Source: Clostridiales bacterium (lineage in GTDB: Bacteria; Bacillota; Clostridia; Oscillospirales; CAG-272). Taken from it: a DNA stretch of 63,514 nucleotides. The notes under the pieces were generated by a model. That model did no database searches and was not told the origin of the DNA. It was given only the letters and a program-made list of their open reading frames with translations. Where the stretch lies: assembly GCA_016288155.1 (NCBI GenBank), contig JAEEYP010000110.1, forward strand, positions 1 to 63,514, read 5' to 3'. Shown one piece after another: positions 1 through 8,040 of this stretch; position 1 is the first letter of the stretch, and each line of letters starts with the position of its first letter. Both the position numbers and the translations under genes were made by a program.

Positions 1-288
1 CCTATCTGTCGTGGGCGTAGGATATTTGAAGGGAGCTGACCTTAGTACGAGAGGACCGGGTCGGACGTACCTCCGGTGCATCAGTTGTTCTGCCAAGGGC
101 ATAGCTGAGTAGCCGCGTACGGATGGGATAAACGCTGAAAGCATCTAAGCGTGAAGCCCACCCTAAGATGAGATATCCCACAGTGAGAGCTGGTAAGGTC
201 GCTTGAAGACTACAAGTTTGATAGGTCGGAGGTGTACGCACAGCAATGTGTTGAGCTGACCGATACTAATAGACCGAGGGCTTGAACT
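1..288 (+). rRNA. rrl: 23S ribosomal RNA, 3' end (partial)
   Basis: This is the last part of a 23S rRNA gene, cut by the window start. The sarcin-ricin loop core AGTACGAGAGGACC is at about 45-58, and domain VI helices follow. The tail GACCGATACTAATAGACCGAGG (around 260-281) is the usual bacterial 23S 3' end. The exact mature 3' end is estimated. The 16S and the rest of the 23S gene lie upstream of the window. Confidence 0.97.
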
Positions 289-401
289 GCAAAGGTTCGA
301 TTGGCGCGAGAAGCTGTGATGCTTCATTCGGAAGTTTCTGTTCAGTTTTCAGTGATCGTCCGTGGGGGAGATCCCGGGAAATGATACCGTCTGAGGGATA
401 T

Positions 402-477
402 GCACCTTTAGCTCAGTTGGTAGAGCAACTGACTCTTAATCAGTGGGTCCCGGGTTCGAGTCCCTGAAGGTGCACCA
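402..477 (+). tRNA. tRNA-Lys (anticodon CUU)
   Basis: A full cloverleaf is visible. The acceptor stem GCACCTT pairs with AAGGTGC, the D arm is AGCTCAGTTGGTAGAGC, and the anticodon loop CTCTTAA carries CUU (lysine AAG codons). The T arm contains GGTTCGAGTCC. A CCA tail is encoded at 475-477. The gene sits between the 23S and 5S genes, about 113 bases after the 23S end, and should be cut out of the same primary transcript. Confidence 0.97.
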
Positions 478-479
478 AA

Positions 480-595
<116 letters not shown>

Positions 596-627
596 ACAGG
601 CTTGCATTCCGCGAGCCTGTATTTTTT
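596..627 (+). terminator. rRNA operon terminator
   Basis: ACAGGCT (596-602) pairs with AGCCTGT (614-620), and a T-run follows directly at 622-627. This is a classic intrinsic terminator right after the 5S gene. Confidence 0.9.
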
Positions 628-840
628 CGGGCAGAGAAAAGACGAACGAAGAAGTCGGTGATTTTTAAATCGCATGGTTTAAGAATTATCGACATTTTTG
701 TAATTCTCACCTAAACGAACAATACTTGATTATTTACAGTTAACCGAGAAACCGAGGCGCCGGAATTGAAACCTGAACAACTCTAAAACAACATCCTCTT
801 TGATCCGGCTTCGGGCTCCTCGCCGAGCGACGCATCCAAT
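628..840. other. AT-richer spacer without recognisable genes
   Basis: The spacer between the rRNA terminator and the broken glycosidase gene is clearly richer in A and T than its surroundings. I see no RNA structure, coding potential or convincing promoter in it. It may be the flank of an old rearrangement. Confidence 0.5.
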
Positions 841-1419
841 GTGCCGTACCTCATAAATCCACCCCGGGTGATCGATGTGACCGTGGGGCGGCAGCTCTTC
901 GTGGACGATTTCCTGATCGAGGAGACGACGCTCTCCCCTGTGTATCACAAAGCGGTCAAGTACGAGGGGAATCCGGTTCTGAAGGCGGAGACGTCATGGG
1001 AGATCGCGCATTCCCCGGTCGCCTGCCCGAAGAGCGGCGGCGTGTGGTACGACGAGAAGGAGCATCTGTATAAGATGTGGTATGAGGCCGGGTGGCTCCA
1101 TCAGATGGCCTATGCGGTCTCGTCGGATGGGATTTGCTGGGAACGGCCCGATCTCGATCTCTGCCCCGGCACGAACAAGATCCTTGTGTACGATGGGTTT
1201 TAACTTTCAAAGGAGAGTGGGAATATAGACTATTTCCGCTCCGACTCTACTACCGTCTGGATCGACGATGACGGTCCGGCAGACGAACGTTACAAACTCT
1301 TTCTCCGCAATCCCGGCGGATTGTATCCCGACATCGCCGCCATCTCAACGGTGAATCCGGCGGCGCGCACGCGGCGGGGCGAATTAAGAATTGAAAACGC
1401 AAACGTCTCATTTTCATGA
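841..1419 (+). pseudogene. Glycosidase-like beta-propeller remnant (GH32/43-like)
   Basis: The frame opens with GTG at 841 and reads VGRQLFVDDFLIEETTL, the usual N-terminus of a large family of five-bladed-propeller glycosidase-like proteins of about 450-550 residues. It stops at TAA 1201-1203. Homology resumes in the same frame straight after the stop (YFRSDSTTVWIDDDGPADE, then YKLFLRNPGG from about 1291). It runs out near 1380 and ends at TGA 1417-1419. The gene therefore carries an in-frame nonsense codon and has lost more than half of its 3' part. The family call rests on the FVDDFLI and TVWIDDD motifs. A short functional protein is very unlikely. Confidence 0.75.
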
Positions 1420-1514
1420 TTCATCTTTGGAAAGTAAACAGGGGAGAACATAAGAGGGAAAATAGACCCTCCCAATAAAAAAACAGCCGCTCAGACGGCG
1501 AAACGGAGCAGCCT

Positions 1515-2786
1515 ATGAAGAACGACATTCCGCGCTATGACCGCGAAGCCCCTCCGATCCCTACAAAATGGTATCTTCGCCCTGTAACGTGGCTCCTCAG
1601 CGAACCGGCGCTGATCCGCCACCGTACCCGCATCACCCGCGAGGGACTGGAAGGGATCAAGCCTCCGTACCTGCTTCTCTGCAATCATAACGCATACATG
1701 GATATCAAAGTCGCCACGATGGCGATCTTCCCGCACCGCGCGAATTACGTCGTGGCGATCGACGGCTTTATCGGGCGCGAGAAACTCCTGCGCAACGTCG
1801 GCTGCATCTGCAAGCGAAAATTCACCAACGACCTGACGCTCATCCGGCAGCTGCAGCGCGTGATCAAGAACGGCGATATCGCGGTGATCTACCCGGAAGC
1901 GCGGTATTCTTTGTGCGGGACGACCGCCGTTCTGCCGTCCTCGCTCGGACGGCTGTGCCAGCTGCTCGACGTACCCGTCGTCACGCTGATCTGCCACGGG
2001 CATCACGTCAACTCGCCTTTTTGGAACCTCCACGAACGCGGCGTCGCGCCGACGGAAGCGGAGATGCGGCTTTTGTTCTCAAAGGAGGATCTGCGCAAAG
2101 CGACGACGGACGAGCTCAACGAAGCGCTCGTACACGCTTTTCAGTATGACGATTTCGCCTGGCAGAAGGAGCGCGGGATCCGTACCCCCTATGCCGGACG
2201 CGCCGAAGGGCTCCATAAGGTCCTTTACCAATGCGCCTCGTGCGGATCCGAGTTCACGATGTCGTCGTCCGGCACGGAACTGTTCTGCACCGCGTGCGGG
2301 AAGAGATGGGAGATGGGTGAGGACGGTGCGCTTCGTGCGTTGTCCGGCGACACGGAATTTTCTCATATTCCCGACTGGTACGAATGGGAACGCGCCAACG
2401 TGCGCGCGGAAGTGGAGGCGGGCACGTATTCGAGCGGAGAGTTGCCCGTGCGCGTCGATTCTCTGCCGAACGCTGACCGATTCATCCGGCTCGGCGAAGG
2501 GACGATGGTTCACGATATGAACGGCTTTGCCGTGCGCGGGACGGACGTGGACGGTGATCCGTTCGAGATGATCCGCCCCGTCGCGTCGCTTTACTCCTGC
2601 CATATCGAGTACGAATATCTCGGAAAGTACGGAGACTGCGTGGACCTCAACACGCTGGACGATACCTGGTACGTTTATCCGCACGACTGCGCTTTTTCCG
2701 TCACCAAGATGGCGCTGGCGACGGAGGAACTGTATTTCGCCAAGCGGCGCGCCGTCGGGCGCCCGTGCAAGCCGGGGCTCGCGTGA
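1515..2786 (+). CDS. PlsC-type 1-acylglycerol-3-phosphate acyltransferase-like protein with zinc ribbon
   Basis: A 423-residue protein of the lysophosphatidic acid acyltransferase (PlsC) superfamily, expected to move an acyl chain onto a glycerol-phosphate acceptor at the membrane. The catalytic HxxxxD is NHNAYMD at about 57-63, and the substrate-binding motif is YPEAR at about 126-130. After the acyltransferase domain (about 1-215) comes a CxxC...CxxC zinc ribbon (CASC and CTAC, about 239-262) and a C-terminal part of about 150 residues that I do not recognise. PlsC proteins are usually near 240 residues, so the C-terminal half is an addition. The ATG follows GGAG at suitable spacing. The gene looks monocistronic and ends at a strong terminator. 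Acyl acceptor and donor are unknown. Confidence 0.8.
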   Translation: MKNDIPRYDREAPPIPTKWYLRPVTWLLSEPALIRHRTRITREGLEGIKPPYLLLCNHNAYMDIKVATMAIFPHRANYVVAIDGFIGREKLLRNVGCICKRKFTNDLTLIRQLQRVIKNGDIAVIYPEARYSLCGTTAVLPSSLGRLCQLLDVPVVTLICHGHHVNSPFWNLHERGVAPTEAEMRLLFSKEDLRKATTDELNEALVHAFQYDDFAWQKERGIRTPYAGRAEGLHKVLYQCASCGSEFTMSSSGTELFCTACGKRWEMGEDGALRALSGDTEFSHIPDWYEWERANVRAEVEAGTYSSGELPVRVDSLPNADRFIRLGEGTMVHDMNGFAVRGTDVDGDPFEMIRPVASLYSCHIEYEYLGKYGDCVDLNTLDDTWYVYPHDCAFSVTKMALATEELYFAKRRAVGRPCKPGLA

Positions 2787-2812
2787 CGCGGCGCGGGAAC
2801 GTGCAGAAACAG

Positions 2813-2848
2813 AAGATGACAGGCAGTGATCTGCCTGTCATCTTTTTT
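2813..2848 (+). terminator. Intrinsic terminator between convergent genes
   Basis: AAGATGACAGGCAG (2813-2826) pairs perfectly with CTGCCTGTCATCTT (2831-2844) around TGAT, and a T-run follows on the plus strand. It ends the acyltransferase transcript. The cotJ operon converges from the other side but has only a poor U-tract here. Confidence 0.9.
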
Positions 2849-2861
2849 GTCGGGATCGCTG

Positions 2862-3485
2862 TCAGCGGGCGCCGGAACCGCCCGTGCATCCCCGGTCGAA
2901 CGCCGGATTGTACGCGTAGAAATTCTGCGCGTCCATGCGGTCCTGCGCGATGCGCAAAGCGTCGCCGAAGCGCTGGTAATGGACGATCTCCCGCTCCCGC
3001 AGAAAGCGCAGAACGTCGCGCACGTCCGGATCGTCGATGAGCCGGATCAGGTTGTCGTAGGTCACGCGCGCTTTCTGTTCCGCGGCGAGGTCTTCGTTCA
3101 GATCGGCGAACACGTCGCCCTTCACGCCGATATACTTCGCGTCGAAGGGCGTTCCGGACGCGGCGGCGGGATAGACTCCGGCGGTGTGGTCGGCGAAATA
3201 GACGTCGATGCCGGAGCGGAGGATCTCTTCCTCCGTCATGTTCCTCGTCAGCTGATGGAGGATGGCGGAGACCATCTCAACGTGCGCCAGCTCTTCCGTT
3301 CCGACGTCGGTCAGAATCCCCGCGACCTCGCGGTACGGCATGGCGTACCGCTGCTGGAGATAGCGCGTCGCCGCGCCGAGCTCGCCGTCCGGACCACCAA
3401 GTTGTGAGATCACGATCTTTGCCGCGGCGGGATCCGGCCGCCGGATGCGCACGGGGTACTGCAGTTTCTTCTCATACGTCCACAT
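2862..3485 (-). CDS. cotJC: Spore coat protein CotJC (manganese-catalase family)
   Basis: A 207-residue ferritin-like four-helix protein matching CotJC, a spore-coat component of the manganese catalase family. Di-metal ligand motifs are present: the central helix has GTEELAHVEM (ExxH) and the last helix has EREIVHYQRFG (ExxH), with a further Glu in AAEQKARVTYDNL. The length is slightly above the usual CotJC length of about 190. The C-terminus is short and Gly/Arg-rich. It is the last gene of cotJA-cotJB-cotJC and starts 3 bases after cotJB. In Bacillus the operon is expressed in the mother cell under sigma-E. Its presence says the organism can form endospores or descends from one that could. 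Confidence 0.95.
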   Translation of the reverse strand: MWTYEKKLQYPVRIRRPDPAAAKIVISQLGGPDGELGAATRYLQQRYAMPYREVAGILTDVGTEELAHVEMVSAILHQLTRNMTEEEILRSGIDVYFADHTAGVYPAAASGTPFDAKYIGVKGDVFADLNEDLAAEQKARVTYDNLIRLIDDPDVRDVLRFLREREIVHYQRFGDALRIAQDRMDAQNFYAYNPAFDRGCTGGSGAR

Positions 3486-3488
3486 CGA

Positions 3489-3782
3489 TCATCCCTCCGT
3501 CCTTACGCCGCAGGCGGCTTCCCATTCCCATGGCCACGGATCCGTGGACCACCGCCAGCCCTGATCCGCCTCCGCGTCCCGGATCGTGAGCGGGCCGAAG
3601 CGGGAGATATACGCGTCCTCCGCCTCGCGGAGCAGGTTTCTGTATTTGCCGTAATAGGCGAGCGCGGCGCGGTCGTTTGGGTGAGTGTCCAGATACAGCA
3701 CCGCTTCGTTGACGGCGAAACCGTATATCTGGATCTGCTTCATCAGACGCGCCTGCGTGTTCGTATTTCTCGCAGAATTCAT
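3489..3782 (-). CDS. cotJB: Spore coat protein CotJB
   Basis: A 97-residue CotJB homologue. Diagnostic features are MKQIQIYGFAVNEAVLYLDT, then HPNDRAALAYYGKY, and the tryptophan-rich end WSTDPWPWEWE. I start at the ATG at 3782 because it follows GAGGCGGTGAC. The frame stays open 26 codons further upstream, but that would overlap cotJA. CotJB is needed with CotJA and CotJC for the CotJ part of the spore coat. It lies 5 bases after cotJA and 3 before cotJC. Confidence 0.93.
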   Translation of the reverse strand: MNSARNTNTQARLMKQIQIYGFAVNEAVLYLDTHPNDRAALAYYGKYRNLLREAEDAYISRFGPLTIRDAEADQGWRWSTDPWPWEWEAACGVRTEG

Positions 3783-3787
3783 GATCG

Positions 3788-4075
3788 TCACCGCCTCGTC
3801 CCGCATTTCTCCGGTGTGAAGGGGAGATCCAGCCGCGCGAACACCGTACCGCGCTGCCATCCTTTCTCCGCGTCGTACAGATCCGCGAATTCCTGTTCGG
3901 GAACGTACGCCATTGCGAGCGACGGCGCGGGACGGCCGCCCGGCGGCGTCGGACGGGCGGAGACCGGCACGGCGCGCGCCGATGTGCCGCCCTCTTCCTC
4001 GGCGAGGATCTGCCGCAGGAGCGTGTCGTCCACGTTCTCCCGCGGCGCGAGCGCCTCGTAGTTGATACTTTTCAT
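3788..4075 (-). CDS. cotJA: Spore coat-associated protein CotJA
   Basis: A 95-residue protein whose second half is the CotJA signature: LAMAYVPEQEFADLYDAEKG followed by GTVFARLDLPF. The first half (about 1-50) is a poorly conserved acidic and proline-rich leader, which makes it somewhat longer than Bacillus CotJA. I start at the ATG at 4075, preceded by AAGGAAG. A much longer open frame extends upstream but is antisense to the oxidoreductase gene and is not coding. It is the first gene of the cotJABC operon. Confidence 0.88.
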   Translation of the reverse strand: MKSINYEALAPRENVDDTLLRQILAEEEGGTSARAVPVSARPTPPGGRPAPSLAMAYVPEQEFADLYDAEKGWQRGTVFARLDLPFTPEKCGTRR

Positions 4076-4121
4076 GATCGTTTCTTCCTTGCTTCCTTTC
4101 CGTTGATCGGTCGTTTTCGAC

Positions 4122-4152
4122 CGCATTACAGTATATGCGACCGGATGCGCGT
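4122..4152 (-). promoter_or_regulatory. Possible sporulation promoter of cotJABC
   Basis: On the minus strand GCATATACTGTAAT lies about 50 bases before cotJA. CATATACT at 4130-4137 resembles the CATACANT -10 of sigma-E-type promoters, and no sigma-A promoter is apparent. The -35 match is weak, so this is only a candidate. Confidence 0.35.
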
Positions 4153-4232
4153 GTGACAGAGGGCGGGGACGCGCCGTTTCACGGGCGGCGGGGCGGATAT
4201 ACCGGAAATATCGGGAGGCGTGACGGAAAGCG

Positions 4233-4261
4233 TTGCAAAGGGGAAACGGATGTGTTATAAT
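4233..4261 (+). promoter_or_regulatory. Sigma-A promoter of the oxidoreductase gene
   Basis: TTGCAA (4233-4238), a 17-base spacer and TATAAT (4256-4261). Directly downstream is a repeated GTACAC element (4262-4273), overlapping the likely start site. It could be an operator. Confidence 0.8.
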
Positions 4262-4327
4262 GTACACGTACACGCGGATCACTAAAAAAACACAGCGCGC
4301 CAAACGCGCGGAGGGGAGAAAAACGAA

Positions 4328-5314
4328 ATGCTGAAGGTCGCTATGCTGAGCAAATGGCACGTCCACGCGGAGGGCTATGCCAGAGCCGTACGCGCGAGCG
4401 GGATCGCCGAGGTCGCCGCCGTATGGGACGACGATCCGGAACGCGGGGCGCGCTTCGCCGCGTCGCTTGCTTGCGGATACGAGCCGGATCTTGACGCGCT
4501 GCTCGCCAGGGAGGACATCGACGCCGTGATCTGTGACGCACCGACGGCGCAGCACAAGGACGTGCTGATCCGCGCCGCCCGCGCGGGGAAGCATATCTTT
4601 ACCGAGAAGGCGCTCGCGCCGACCGTGGAGGAATGTCTCGAGGTAAAGCGCGCCGTGGAGGCGGCGGGCGTGATCTTCGTGATCTCCTTCCCGCAGCTCG
4701 GCGGTCCGGTCATGCAGTTTGCCCGTCGGATGATCGCCGAGGGGCAGTTCGGACGGATCACGATGGTGCGCACGCGCATGGCGCACGGCGGCGTCAGCGG
4801 GCACTGGCTCCCCGATTACTGGTTCGATAAGGAGGACGCCGGCGGCGGCGCCATGATGGATCTCGGCTGTCATCCCATGTATCTGCTCGCGTCGCTGTGC
4901 GGCGCGCCCGTACGCGTCAGCGGTCTGTTCACCTCTCCGCTCGGAAAGCCGGTGGATGAGAACGCGGTCGCCATCGCGGAGTTTGCCGACGGTGTCCTCG
5001 GCATCGCCGAAACTTCCTTTGATTCCTACAATTCGCCGACGACGCTGGAGATCTACGGCACGGAGGGAACGCTGATCGCCCACGGGGACGACGACGTTCG
5101 CTTCGCCTCGCACCACATCTCCTCGGCGGTCAAGGGCTTTATCAAGCCGACGCTTTCCGCGCCGCAGCCGGCGCCGCTCACGCAGTTCCTCGACGCCTGC
5201 GCGAACGGGACGGAACCGCCGCGGGAGCTGGGGCTCGACGCGGCGATCACGCTGACGGAACTGCTCGAAAGCGCGTATCTTTCAAGCGAAACGAGCCGCA
5301 TCGTCTGCTGCTGA
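4328..5314 (+). CDS. Gfo/Idh/MocA family oxidoreductase
   Basis: A 328-residue NAD(P)-dependent oxidoreductase. Residues 1-120 form the Rossmann domain with the family Glu-Lys motif FTEKALAP at about 92-99. The C-terminal alpha/beta domain contains MMDLGCHPMYLLASL, the DxGxH motif that positions substrate. Such enzymes oxidise or reduce sugars and inositols, but the substrate cannot be told from sequence. The GGGGAG before the ATG is a good ribosome binding site. It has its own promoter and stands alone between the cotJ operon and a convergent DUF4830 gene. Given the glycan-degrading neighbourhood a sugar substrate is likely, but this is inference. Confidence 0.88.
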   Translation: MLKVAMLSKWHVHAEGYARAVRASGIAEVAAVWDDDPERGARFAASLACGYEPDLDALLAREDIDAVICDAPTAQHKDVLIRAARAGKHIFTEKALAPTVEECLEVKRAVEAAGVIFVISFPQLGGPVMQFARRMIAEGQFGRITMVRTRMAHGGVSGHWLPDYWFDKEDAGGGAMMDLGCHPMYLLASLCGAPVRVSGLFTSPLGKPVDENAVAIAEFADGVLGIAETSFDSYNSPTTLEIYGTEGTLIAHGDDDVRFASHHISSAVKGFIKPTLSAPQPAPLTQFLDACANGTEPPRELGLDAAITLTELLESAYLSSETSRIVCC

Positions 5315-5328
5315 GCGGATCACGGCAT

Positions 5329-5365
5329 AAAAACAGCCGCCGGCGGGTATCCCCGCGGCGGCTGT
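5329..5365 (-). terminator. Terminator of the DUF4830 gene
   Basis: ACAGCCGCCG (5333-5342) pairs with CGGCGGCTGT (5356-5365) between convergent genes. The T-run is on the minus strand (TTTTT opposite 5329-5333), so it best serves the DUF4830 gene. It may also stop the oxidoreductase transcript. Confidence 0.8.
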
Positions 5366-5389
5366 CGGCGCATTGGCACGGTGGGGCGC

Positions 5390-5878
5390 TCATTCCGGCT
5401 TGCGGAAGCCGTGGATGAAGCCCTGGAGATCCGTCGAGCAGATGTCTCCGCCGATCACGCGCTTTTTCGATACGATCACGTTGGCGAGCACGCGCCCCTC
5501 CGCGCCGGGATAATTCGTCACCAGATACGTGTAGCGTTCGACGGTCTTCCCGCGGTAGCGGCTGAGATCGAGCCCCTGCTGCTTCTGGATCTCGTTGTAG
5601 GTGTCGAGGATCTTGTCGAATTCCGTCGGGAGCGTCAGCGTGACCTCCTCGAGCGGCGTTTGTTCCACCTCCCAGCCGAACTGAGCAAGGAACGCGACGC
5701 GGTCGTCGTTGTCCCGGATCCGGTCGAAGCGGATGGATTCGTTCTGTACGCGGATCGCGGCGGTCGTCGCCGCGTCGGAGGACGGAATGAAGACGACGAG
5801 CGAGACGAGCGCGATCAGGGCGACGCCGAGGATGCTGAAAAAACGGAGCGAATTGGCGCGGAGCGTATATACGAACAT
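5390..5878 (-). CDS. DUF4830 domain protein, membrane-anchored
   Basis: A 162-residue protein with one N-terminal membrane helix (about residues 13-33: FSILGVALIALVSLVVFI) and an outside DUF4830 domain. Recognisable domain features are AFLAQFGWEVEQTPLEEV, FDKILDTYNEIQKQQGLDLS, YRGKTVERYTY and the end VIGGDICSTDLQGFIHGF. The family is common in Clostridia and has no known function. I start at the ATG at 5878 because GAAAGGATG precedes it. The frame is open 18 codons further but that stretch is Arg-rich and lacks a ribosome site. It is divergent from the glycerol-1-phosphate dehydrogenase gene. Confidence 0.82.
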   Translation of the reverse strand: MFVYTLRANSLRFFSILGVALIALVSLVVFIPSSDAATTAAIRVQNESIRFDRIRDNDDRVAFLAQFGWEVEQTPLEEVTLTLPTEFDKILDTYNEIQKQQGLDLSRYRGKTVERYTYLVTNYPGAEGRVLANVIVSKKRVIGGDICSTDLQGFIHGFRKPE

Positions 5879-5979
5879 AGACCGATCATCCTTTCTCCCC
5901 GTTTTCGGCCGTCGCCGCGCGCGGGGACGCATTGCATATATATGTCGTGCCGGGAATGATATGACAGGAGAGGAAAGAT

Positions 5980-7269
5980 ATGCTTCAAAGAATTCACGCG
6001 CTTACGGGAAAATGTCCCGCATGCGGAAAAGAACACGCGCTGCGCACCGCCGAGGCGTACGTCGGACCGGGCGAGAGCACGCATCTTGCGGCGTGGCTGA
6101 AGGAGCGCGGCGCGCGCGTCTGCATCGTCGCGGATGAGAACACCTATCCGTATGCGCGTCCGCTCGCGATTGCCGCGGGGGCGGACGTCGTGATCCTGCC
6201 GGGCAGGGCGCACGCCGACGAGGAGACGACGGATATGCTTTTGCATATGCCTTCCTTTTGCGCGGCGGAACTCGCCGTCGCGTGCGGCTCCGGATCGCTC
6301 CACGATACGGTGCGGTATACGGCAGCAGAGCGCGGGATCCCGTTCGTGTCTTTCCCGACCGCCGCGAGCGTGGACGGTTTCGTGTCCGGCGTCGCCGCCA
6401 TGACCTGGCACAGCCGTAAGGTCTCCTATCCGTCCGTGCCGCCGGTCGCCGTCTTCGCCGACGACGCGGTGTACGCCGCAGCGCCGCCACGCCTGACCGC
6501 CTCCGGCGCCGCCGATATGCTCGGAAAATACACGGCGCTCTTCGACTGGCGCGCGGCGCAGGTCCTGACGGGCGAGCCGGTGTGCGAGCGGATCTACGCT
6601 CTGGAGAAAGAAGCGCTGGACGTCTGCGCGGACGCGATCCGCCGCCGCGCGGAGACGGATCCCGTACTTTACGCGCGGCGCGTCATGGAGGGGCTGATCC
6701 TTTCCGGGCTCGCGATCCAGCTCTGCGGGAATTCCCGCCCCGCCTCCGGCTCGGAGCATCATCTCTCCCACCTGTGGGAGATGCACCGGATCAATCCGGA
6801 GCTCGGCGCGCTGCACGGCGAGCAGGTCGGCGTCGGACTTCTGACCGTCCTCGGCGTATACGGGCTTTTCGCTTCGCGTCCGCGCCTGCTCAGCGACCGC
6901 TTCCTTATGCCGGACCCGGACGTCGTGCTCGATCGCGGCAGGCTGGAGACGGTCTTCGGACCGCTGACGGACGGGATCCTTGAGGAGAACACGCCGGGCG
7001 GCGCGGAGCATTTCTCCCTCTGCGCGCTTCGCGTTCCGGATCGCGCCGCGTCGGAGAGGGAACTGCGCGCCGCGCTCTCCGCGCTGCCGACGCGCTCCGC
7101 GGTTAGGGCGCTGCTCGAGGCGGCGGGCGCTCCGACGGAGATATCGGCGATCGGTCTGCCGGCAGACGAGGAGTTCGCCGCGCGCAGTGCGGCGTTCGCG
7201 CCGTACGTCCGCAACCGGTTCACGCTTCTTAAGGCGATCGAAGCGGAAAAGCTCGTCGGCGGGCTGTGA
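5980..7269 (+). CDS. araM: sn-glycerol-1-phosphate dehydrogenase (AraM/EgsA family)
   Basis: A 429-residue iron-type alcohol dehydrogenase superfamily enzyme closest to AraM/EgsA, which reduces dihydroxyacetone phosphate to sn-glycerol-1-phosphate with NAD(P)H. Visible motifs are CGSGSLHD (nucleotide binding), FPTAASVDGFVS, SGAADMLGKYTALFDW (metal-ligand Asp), SGSEHHLSHLWEMH and ALHGEQVGVG (metal-ligand His residues). An extra N-terminal CPACGKEH looks like a small metal-binding knuckle. In Bacillus the product feeds an archaeal-type ether lipid made with PcrB. No PcrB homologue is in this window. GGAGAGGAAAG precedes the ATG. The next gene overlaps its stop codon by 4 bases, so the two are translationally coupled. 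Confidence 0.9.
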   Translation: MLQRIHALTGKCPACGKEHALRTAEAYVGPGESTHLAAWLKERGARVCIVADENTYPYARPLAIAAGADVVILPGRAHADEETTDMLLHMPSFCAAELAVACGSGSLHDTVRYTAAERGIPFVSFPTAASVDGFVSGVAAMTWHSRKVSYPSVPPVAVFADDAVYAAAPPRLTASGAADMLGKYTALFDWRAAQVLTGEPVCERIYALEKEALDVCADAIRRRAETDPVLYARRVMEGLILSGLAIQLCGNSRPASGSEHHLSHLWEMHRINPELGALHGEQVGVGLLTVLGVYGLFASRPRLLSDRFLMPDPDVVLDRGRLETVFGPLTDGILEENTPGGAEHFSLCALRVPDRAASERELRAALSALPTRSAVRALLEAAGAPTEISAIGLPADEEFAARSAAFAPYVRNRFTLLKAIEAEKLVGGL

Positions 7270-7832
7270 TCGCCGTCTATGCGCGGCGGGACGAGGAAGA
7301 AGCGTTCACGATCCGCGAGACGCTCCGCGCCGAGCGGATCCCCTGCGCCCTGATCGGGCCGGAGTTCGGCTTCGCCGACGCGGCATACCGCGTCCCGTTC
7401 GTTATGTTCACGAAGGGCGCACGGCAGATCGGCGCGTCGCTTGCCCGACGGCTGCCGCCGCGCAGGATCCTCGTCTGTCCGCCGGACGTCCCGCTTTCGG
7501 TGCTGATCCGCACGGAGCTCTATCGCCGGTACAGCCTCGATATGGAGCACTACGTCTGCGGCAGCGTCCGCTTCCGCGGCGACGATGTTTTGTATCGCGG
7601 ATATCCCTTGAAACTCACGCCGAACGAGGAGAGGATCGTGCGGCTGCTCGCCGTGTGCGGCGGCCGGTATTTCTCCGGCGAGGAGATTGCCGCCTTCTGC
7701 CTGTACGGGGACGAGGACGCCGCCGCCGTGCACGTATGCCACCTGAACCGCATGTCGCGGGATCTGTGCGGCGCGGACGTGATCGAGTGCCGCCGCTATC
7801 TCGGCTACCGCGTCCGCTGCGTGCGGCGATAG
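7266..7832 (+). CDS. Winged-helix (OmpR/PhoB C-terminal type) regulator
   Basis: A 188-residue protein whose C-terminal half (about 105-188) is a Trans_reg_C winged helix: LTPNEERIVRLLAVCGGRYF, then an HVCHLNRMSRDL recognition helix, and CRRYLGYRVR at the wing. The N-terminal 100 residues have a receiver-like alpha/beta pattern (ACALIGPEFG-like strand, PFVMFTKGA, RRILVCPPDVP), but I see no clear phosphoacceptor Asp. This may be an atypical receiver that does not need phosphorylation. It starts with GTG inside the end of araM (GTGA overlap). That coupling suggests it controls or senses the same lipid step, which is inference. Confidence 0.8.
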   Translation: MIAVYARRDEEEAFTIRETLRAERIPCALIGPEFGFADAAYRVPFVMFTKGARQIGASLARRLPPRRILVCPPDVPLSVLIRTELYRRYSLDMEHYVCGSVRFRGDDVLYRGYPLKLTPNEERIVRLLAVCGGRYFSGEEIAAFCLYGDEDAAAVHVCHLNRMSRDLCGADVIECRRYLGYRVRCVRR

Positions 7833-7862
7833 GGAGAAAATGAAAAGATCCGCAGAACAGGG

Positions 7863-7895
7863 AAGCACCGGGACGAGGAGATCCCGGTGCTTTTT
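7863..7895 (+). terminator. Terminator of the araM operon
   Basis: AAGCACCGGGA (7863-7873) pairs with TCCCGGTGCTT (7882-7892) and a T-run follows. Intrinsic terminator about 30 bases after the regulator gene. Confidence 0.9.
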
Positions 7896-7959
7896 CTGAC
7901 GCACAGGCGAACGGTTCGTGTTTCTACCTTAGGTTGAGGCGGATGCAAGAAATCCGTTA

Positions 7960-7988
7960 TTGTATCACTCTTCGGCATATGGTATCAT
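7960..7988 (+). promoter_or_regulatory. Candidate promoter of the XRE regulator
   Basis: TTGTAT (7960-7965), 17 bases, TATCAT (7983-7988), about 50 bases before the start codon. An alternative upstream pair TTGAGG/TTATTG exists, so the choice is uncertain. Confidence 0.4.
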
Positions 7989-8040
7989 TTATGCAGGATC
8001 CGGGTCCGAAATAATACTACAAGAGATAAGGAGGACCGAC

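Noticed and set aside
1201-1203. Possible programmed readthrough of TAA in the propeller glycosidase.
   Set aside because: The homology ends about 180 bases later, far short of the normal length, so readthrough would still not give a full protein.
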